Shown here in pieces: positions 63,310 through 64,000 of a DNA stretch of 64,000 bases. Both the position numbers and the translations under genes were made by a program. The notes under the pieces were generated by a model. It was not told the origin of the DNA. It made no database searches and saw nothing but the letters and a program-made list of their open reading frames with translations. Position 1 is the first letter of the stretch. Each line of letters opens with the position of its first letter. This DNA is from JAALKW01 sp963974485 (GTDB taxonomy: Bacteria; Pseudomonadota; Gammaproteobacteria; Legionellales; Legionellaceae): assembly GCA_963974485.1 (NCBI GenBank), contig CAXBBS010000002.1:186001-250000 (forward strand), read 5' to 3'.

Positions 63310-63705
63310 CTAACCAAGCACCTTGTGTTCAGCATCAATCAGCGTATTTTGTAGTAAACGTGGCCACCACACGTCTTGCTGATTACGTTGATAAAGTAGG
63401 CGTAAATATACCTGCCGAGTGCTGCCGTCGGCTAAACCAACTTTGACGCGTGTGGCCGCTGATAGCATGCTGTCTGCTTCGACAATATCAATTAAAGCTG
63501 AAAAATCAAATGAGGTATGAGGATCATCAAAAAAATCGCGGTGGCATTCAATTAACGCTAAAGCGCTTTCTATACGTACCCCACCGGGTAAAACATCTAA
63601 AAATGGTTCATTGAGATTAAACGCTGATTTAAACTCGCTAAAATTTTTATCTGCAATAGCCTGCAGTAGTTGGTTTATTTTAATTAGGGCTTTATGTTGT
63701 TCCAT
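63310..63705 (-). CDS. Putative SnoaL/NTF2-like protein
   Basis: 131 aa, small cytosolic protein. The pattern (LLQAIADKNFSEFKSAF, then ALIECHRDFFDDP, DGSTRQVYLRLLYQRN and DVWWPRLLQNTLID) resembles NTF2-like (SnoaL/SgcJ) proteins, in which His-x-x-FF and a Trp-containing last strand are common. Function unknown. ATG at 63705 is preferred to a longer frame. It lies 37 bases after the Clp-type gene end. Confidence 0.5.
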   Translation of the reverse strand: MEQHKALIKINQLLQAIADKNFSEFKSAFNLNEPFLDVLPGGVRIESALALIECHRDFFDDPHTSFDFSALIDIVEADSMLSAATRVKVGLADGSTRQVYLRLLYQRNQQDVWWPRLLQNTLIDAEHKVLG

Positions 63706-63742
63706 AATAATAATCCTATGCTCATTAATATACTGTCCCGAC

Positions 63743-64000
63743 TTACCCCTGAACACCTAAATTTTTGATGATCACATAAGTATCTTCAACCGAGATCAAA
63801 ACATGTGATTTAGGTTCTGGGTTAGTGCTCACAATAAAGTGCGATAAATTCCCAACCAATTGCTTTTCAACCAAACGCTTAAGAGGCCTCACGCCTAAAC
63901 GGTTCGACTGAAGCGAATTAAAAAGATAGTTATTTACAGACGAGTCAAACGTCACGTATATATTCTTAACCGACCATAAGCGTTTAGATACCAATGCCAA
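63743..64000 (-). CDS. Clp-type AAA+ ATPase, C-terminal end (5' part outside window)
   Basis: Frame open to the right edge. The visible 85 residues contain RLGVRPLKRLVEKQLVGNLSHFI, recalled here as the D2 small-domain signature (GARPLKRxIxxxL in ClpA/ClpB); it is shown as RLGVRPLKRLVEKQL. Sensor-2 Arg is in GVRPLKR. Divergent from housekeeping ClpA/ClpB, so it may be ClpB, a ClpB-like paralogue or a secretion-system ATPase; the missing N-terminus would decide. Confidence 0.65.
   Translation of the reverse strand: MALVSKRLWSVKNIYVTFDSSVNNYLFNSLQSNRLGVRPLKRLVEKQLVGNLSHFIVSTNPEPKSHVLISVEDTYVIIKNLGVQG

Noticed and set aside
1..64000. CRISPR arrays, tRNA or rRNA genes, prophage or insertion sequences
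   Set aside because: No regularly spaced repeats, no tRNA-like T-loop and acceptor pairing, no rRNA-like segment and no transposase or integrase motifs were seen on either strand. A tRNA search program would settle this.

Overview
The window looks like a chromosomal segment of a host-associated gammaproteobacterium, most likely in the order Legionellales. The base composition is moderately AT-rich. Housekeeping gene orders are gammaproteobacterial: accD-folC-dedD-cvpA, dacA-ybeD-lipB, hemA-prfA-prmC, ybeY-corC, mraZ-rsmH-ftsL-ftsI-murE and ccmCDEFGH-ccmI. Between them lie genes typical of intracellular Legionellales: a CD39-type ecto-NTPDase, an LssY-type DedA/PAP2 protein, two ankyrin-repeat proteins, a eukaryotic-type Ser/Thr kinase, a putative 2H phosphoesterase, and several lineage-restricted membrane or acidic-tailed proteins that resemble type IVB effector candidates. 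The genus cannot be fixed from the sequence alone. No rRNA, tRNA, CRISPR array, prophage or intact insertion sequence was found.

Layout. 1-6.4 kb: the 3' part of a malic enzyme gene and nadD (+), converging on accD-folC-dedD-cvpA and a secreted NTPDase (-). 6.7-9.3 kb: an unknown protein, a secreted LysM/L,D-transpeptidase and an unknown membrane protein. 9.4-17.4 kb: cell-envelope genes rlpA, dacA, ybeD, lipB, lssY-like, sohB, then an unknown gene coupled to an MFS transporter. 17.5-22.7 kb: hemA-prfA-prmC, then rpoD. 23-32.3 kb: a small secreted protein, prfC, an acidic-tailed protein, the cytochrome c maturation operon (including a short ccmD) and a large DNA-methyltransferase-like protein. 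32.5-40.8 kb: ybeY-corC, an unusual response regulator, queC, ubiC-ubiA, bestrophin, purine nucleoside phosphorylase, nagZ and a DUF389 protein. 40.8-45.6 kb: the first part of the division/cell-wall cluster. 45.9-52.6 kb: unknown membrane proteins and a probable six-gene operon, arsR-sua5-carbonic anhydrase-DUF6671-FakA/FakB fusion-DUF1295. 53-64 kb: hydrolase, acetyltransferase, a kinase-like ankyrin protein, a Ser/Thr kinase, a MATE exporter and then a run of unknown, ankyrin and 2H-phosphoesterase genes, ending in an NTF2-like gene and the 3' end of a Clp-type ATPase gene.

Most notable. The OmpR-family regulator has Glu in place of the phospho-acceptor Asp and has lost one metal-binding Asp. 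A fatty-acid-kinase-like protein joins FakA and FakB (DegV) in one chain. The LssY-like protein has lost nearly all PAP2 catalytic residues. The methyltransferase-like protein and one ankyrin protein share a KRPR nuclear-signal-like tetrapeptide. The start codon of the MATE gene lies inside an inverted repeat. Two eroded gene remnants sit in intergenic DNA. The 59.3-63.2 kb block is the most accessory part. Functional statements are inferences from motifs and context; no database search was possible.
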